From a virus, in IMG/VR virus record IMGVR_UViG_3300035670_008542, positions 1-25,237 of that record: a stretch of DNA of 25,237 bases; one strand, given 5' to 3'. The notes under the pieces are model-generated. The model saw only the letters and a list, made by a program, of their open reading frames with translations, was not told the DNA's origin and made no database searches. Both the position numbers and the translations under genes were made by a program. Each line of letters opens with the position of its first letter. The stretch's first letter is position 1. Shown one piece after another: positions 23,211-25,237 of this stretch.

Positions 23211-23693
23211 ATGGCATTTTATACGGGGCGCTCTGGAAGCTTGTCCTTCGGCACGACGGATAGCACTGCCCCGTCTAGCTCGTTGACGGCACCATCAAAC
23301 GTGCGCGAAGTGGCAAAAATTCGTGACTGGTCACTGGATACTACTGTTGAACTTATTTCTACCAATTCCATTGATAGCGGCGTTAATACTTTCACTCCTG
23401 GAATCAAAGGAGCCACTGGTAGTGCCACGTTGATTTATTATCGCTTGGAGGGGAATGAAACCAACACAAAATGGTCTTTTGTTAATTTGCTGACTAATAG
23501 TATTATGAAGACTGGCAATATTACAGAAGCTGATCGGTTGTTTTTTGAACTTAATACAGGAGGAGATGGATCCGATGACATTAAGTTTTGGGGCTACATC
23601 ACTTCTGCCGGTGTAGCAGTATCTACAGGCGAACTTTCTACTGTCCCCATTCAATTTACAATGGATGGTGATTTTGTGGAAGTACTGAGCTAA
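23211..23693 (+). CDS. tail tube-like protein, paralogue 1
   Basis: 160 residues with a tail-tube-like pattern: KIRDWSLDTTVELISTNSID (38-57), then FTPGIKGATGSATLIYYRLE (about 62-81), and GYITSAGVAVSTGELSTVPI leading to FTMDGDFVEV at the end. This resembles the TP901-1-type major tail proteins. Its N-terminus, MAFYTGRSG, resembles MTFFAGHTG of the next gene, and both share the same beta-rich second half, so they look like duplicates. Position after the hub gene is unusual for a tube protein. It could be a second tube, a spike or a tip-decorating protein. Confidence 0.55.
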   Translation: MAFYTGRSGSLSFGTTDSTAPSSSLTAPSNVREVAKIRDWSLDTTVELISTNSIDSGVNTFTPGIKGATGSATLIYYRLEGNETNTKWSFVNLLTNSIMKTGNITEADRLFFELNTGGDGSDDIKFWGYITSAGVAVSTGELSTVPIQFTMDGDFVEVLS

Positions 23694-23697
23694 ATTT

Positions 23698-24573
23698 GTG
23701 ACATTTTTTGCAGGCCATACTGGTTATATTCGCTTGCGAAGGAATTCGCAGGTGGTGTCATTTACGAGTGAAATTAGTGCTAGTGACGTTAATACTGTTT
23801 TAAATAGACTTGGCTTCCGGGGAAGCTTAGAAAACTTGCTCACTGGTGATCGCATCGTCATTTCAACGAGCGACCCAAGAAAATTGGCGTGCTTTCCGGC
23901 TTCTACATGGCCCAATGTATTAGAAATTCAAGAATCGTTGGCCGCATATGTCAACGTTAATCTATATGGTGGTCTTAGATTTTTTCGCACTTTTGAGGAT
24001 GCAGTAAATAATAATAGAGCAGCAGAATTACCTTTGCAGGCTTTTACTGGAGATGCTCTTCCAATCACCATTGAGATTGAAGATACTAACTTTGAAACGC
24101 TTGGGAGTGTTACTAATTTTGAATTTCAAACTGAACGTGAAGCCATTGAAACCACGTCATTGAGCGATAAATTTAGGCAACAATATAGTGCTGGCCTGAT
24201 TAGTGGAAGTGGCAGTATTGATGCAATGTTCAATTTGGACGTAGGAGCTTCGCAGGAAACTTCCTTATTGCTGCTTCAACTAATTCAACGCGTGGAAATT
24301 GGAAGCGGTTTTAAAGCTGAGCTATTCCTGACTAATGAATTGGTTTACGGAAGTGATTTAGACGTATTTTATTCTTTGGATGCAGTGATAACAAGGGCTG
24401 GTGTTGAAGTGGGGGCTGATAGGATTATTAGCGTTTCCATGGATTTCCTTTCTACTGGCGAAATTCAGTTGAAGGTTGGCAAGTCTGAAAGCGAACTGCG
24501 CCTGCAAGATGGTGGCCGTATTCTTCTTAAGGAGTTTGATGTGGACAGCTTGTTGTTGGAAGTGAATGATTAA
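23698..24573 (+). CDS. tail tube-like protein, paralogue 2, with N-terminal extension
   Basis: 291 residues from GTG 23698, four bases after the preceding stop. The N-terminus MTFFAGHTGYIRL matches the first paralogue, supporting this start. Residues about 130-270 have the same tube-like order: SVTNFEFQTEREAIETTSLS, then QQYSAGLISGSGSIDAMFNL, and ITRAGVEVGADRIISVSMDF followed by a closing strand. The first 125 residues form an additional domain not seen in the first paralogue. No ribosome site is clear. The role is unknown; it could be tail-tip or fibre-linked, since the next gene is a fibre. Confidence 0.5.
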   Translation: MTFFAGHTGYIRLRRNSQVVSFTSEISASDVNTVLNRLGFRGSLENLLTGDRIVISTSDPRKLACFPASTWPNVLEIQESLAAYVNVNLYGGLRFFRTFEDAVNNNRAAELPLQAFTGDALPITIEIEDTNFETLGSVTNFEFQTEREAIETTSLSDKFRQQYSAGLISGSGSIDAMFNLDVGASQETSLLLLQLIQRVEIGSGFKAELFLTNELVYGSDLDVFYSLDAVITRAGVEVGADRIISVSMDFLSTGEIQLKVGKSESELRLQDGGRILLKEFDVDSLLLEVND

Positions 24574-24601
24574 TCGAGAGATGGCAACGGTTAGAATTCT
24601 T

Positions 24602-24614
24602 TTAATGGCATTAA
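24602..24614. repeat. short palindrome ahead of the fibre gene
   Basis: TTAATG-G-CATTAA is a 13-base inverted repeat with one central base, nine bases before the fibre start at 24624. Possible operator or promoter element; no clear -35/-10 pair accompanies it. Confidence 0.2.
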
Positions 24615-24623
24615 TACGGTAAG

Positions 24624-25237
24624 ATGGCAGACCAAACAATTTCGCAGCTAAATCTTCTTGCTGCTGGCTCGCTGGCGGCAACTGATGAGCTGCCGATTGT
24701 TGATATTAGTGCCAGTGAAACTAAAAAAATCCGCGCCTCCACGCTAGTAGAAGCGGGTATTTCTTTAATTACCAATGGCAGTATTGATTTAATCAAGCTC
24801 GATCAAAATAGTACTACCAAAATTGGCACGTCTGCATTGGCAGATGCCGCCATCACTTCTGCAAAATTAAACGATAATAGTTCAATTGTTTCAGCTAGCA
24901 CTTCTCCTGCAGCCAATAACTTTACGGGAAAAGGCTGGTTCCGTTCCACTGACCAAAATCTTTATGTCTATTCAGCAGGTGCTTACCAGCAAGTGGTAAT
25001 GCCCACTGCTGGTATTGCAGATAGCGCAGTTACGACTGTCAAGATTGCAGCCAATGCCATTACTGATGCAAAAATTCAGAGTGGTGGCCTCACTGCTTCT
25101 GGAATTGCTAGCAATGCCGTCACAACAATCAAGATTTTAGATGGCAACGTAACCACCGACAAGGTGGCAGATAGTGCCATTACAAATGCAAAAATTGCTC
25201 CTAATACCATTGCTAGCAATCGTCTTGCGGCTGGAGC
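24624..25237 (+). CDS. tail fibre protein, N-terminal part (runs off window)
   Basis: ATG 24624 opens a frame that stays open to the window end, about 204 residues visible. The N-terminus (TISQLNLLAAGSLAATDELP then VDISASETKKIRAS) is typical of phage fibre and virion proteins with an entry motif. The following sequence is built from irregular repeats of about 13-17 residues with the core AIT-x-AKI or AVTT-x-KI: AAITSAKLNDN, AVTTVKIAANAITDAKI, AVTTIKILDGN, AITNAKIAPN. Such repeats make long triple beta-strand shafts. A short unrelated segment (NFTGKGWFRSTDQNLYVYSA) interrupts them. The receptor-binding tip lies outside the window. Confidence 0.75.
   Translation, partial: MADQTISQLNLLAAGSLAATDELPIVDISASETKKIRASTLVEAGISLITNGSIDLIKLDQNSTTKIGTSALADAAITSAKLNDNSSIVSASTSPAANNFTGKGWFRSTDQNLYVYSAGAYQQVVMPTAGIADSAVTTVKIAANAITDAKIQSGGLTASGIASNAVTTIKILDGNVTTDKVADSAITNAKIAPNTIASNRLAAG

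Noticed and set aside
24776-25237. CRISPR-like repeats
   Set aside because: The repeats are in-frame protein repeats of a fibre, irregular at the DNA level.
1-25237. tRNA genes, integrase, insertion sequence or attachment site
   Set aside because: None could be supported on either strand by eye.

Overview
The window reads as part of the late (virion structure and assembly) region of a tailed double-stranded DNA phage, most likely one with a long non-contractile tail. The order is the usual one: minor head protein, prohead protease/scaffold, decoration protein, major capsid protein, connectors, tail tube, tail assembly chaperone, tape measure, tail-tip genes, fibre. No sheath, baseplate wedge, integrase, tRNA, rRNA or host housekeeping gene is visible. 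Genes are packed with ATGA, TAATG or TGATG junctions. Nothing in the sequence fixes the host; an environmental phage is my inference. The tape measure of 1354 residues would suggest a tail of about 200 nm by the usual rule of about 1.5 angstrom per residue.

Layout. (1) 3-590: C-terminal part of a Mu gpF/SPP1 gp7-like minor head protein. (2) 593-6383: a carbohydrate cassette sitting between head genes: short NAD epimerase-like protein, xylose-isomerase-like TIM barrel, a minus-strand pair (FAD oxidoreductase and a GT-A-like protein), then three plus-strand glycosyltransferase-type genes (GT4, GT32-like, DUF4422). (3) 6410-7331: small genes that include an apparent programmed -1 frameshift joining a DUF6496 protein to a second domain. 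(4) 7328-7609, minus: an XRE-type regulator lying antisense inside the late region. (5) 7673-10350: DUF2213 protease with a fused scaffold that has its own internal start, decoration protein, and DUF2184 major capsid protein. (6) 10404-13021: head-tail joining genes, major tail protein with a strong terminator after it, and tail completion genes. (7) 13018-14220: small gene and G/GT-type tail chaperone with a canonical -1 slippery site. (8) 14256-23173: tape measure, three minor tail/tip proteins including an NlpC/P60 relative without its histidine, and a very large tail hub (J-like) protein. (9) 23211-25237: two tandem tail-tube-like paralogues and the start of a repeat-rich tail fibre gene running out of the window.

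Expression looks tuned by translation. The strong Shine-Dalgarno (SD) sequences I found at morphogenesis starts precede the scaffold, decoration and capsid genes, with a hairpin-embedded one at the tail tube. The same high-copy genes show a C-rich third-position codon style unlike their neighbours. Two -1 frameshift sites and one nested in-frame start expand the protein set. No stretch longer than 300 bases is without a gene.
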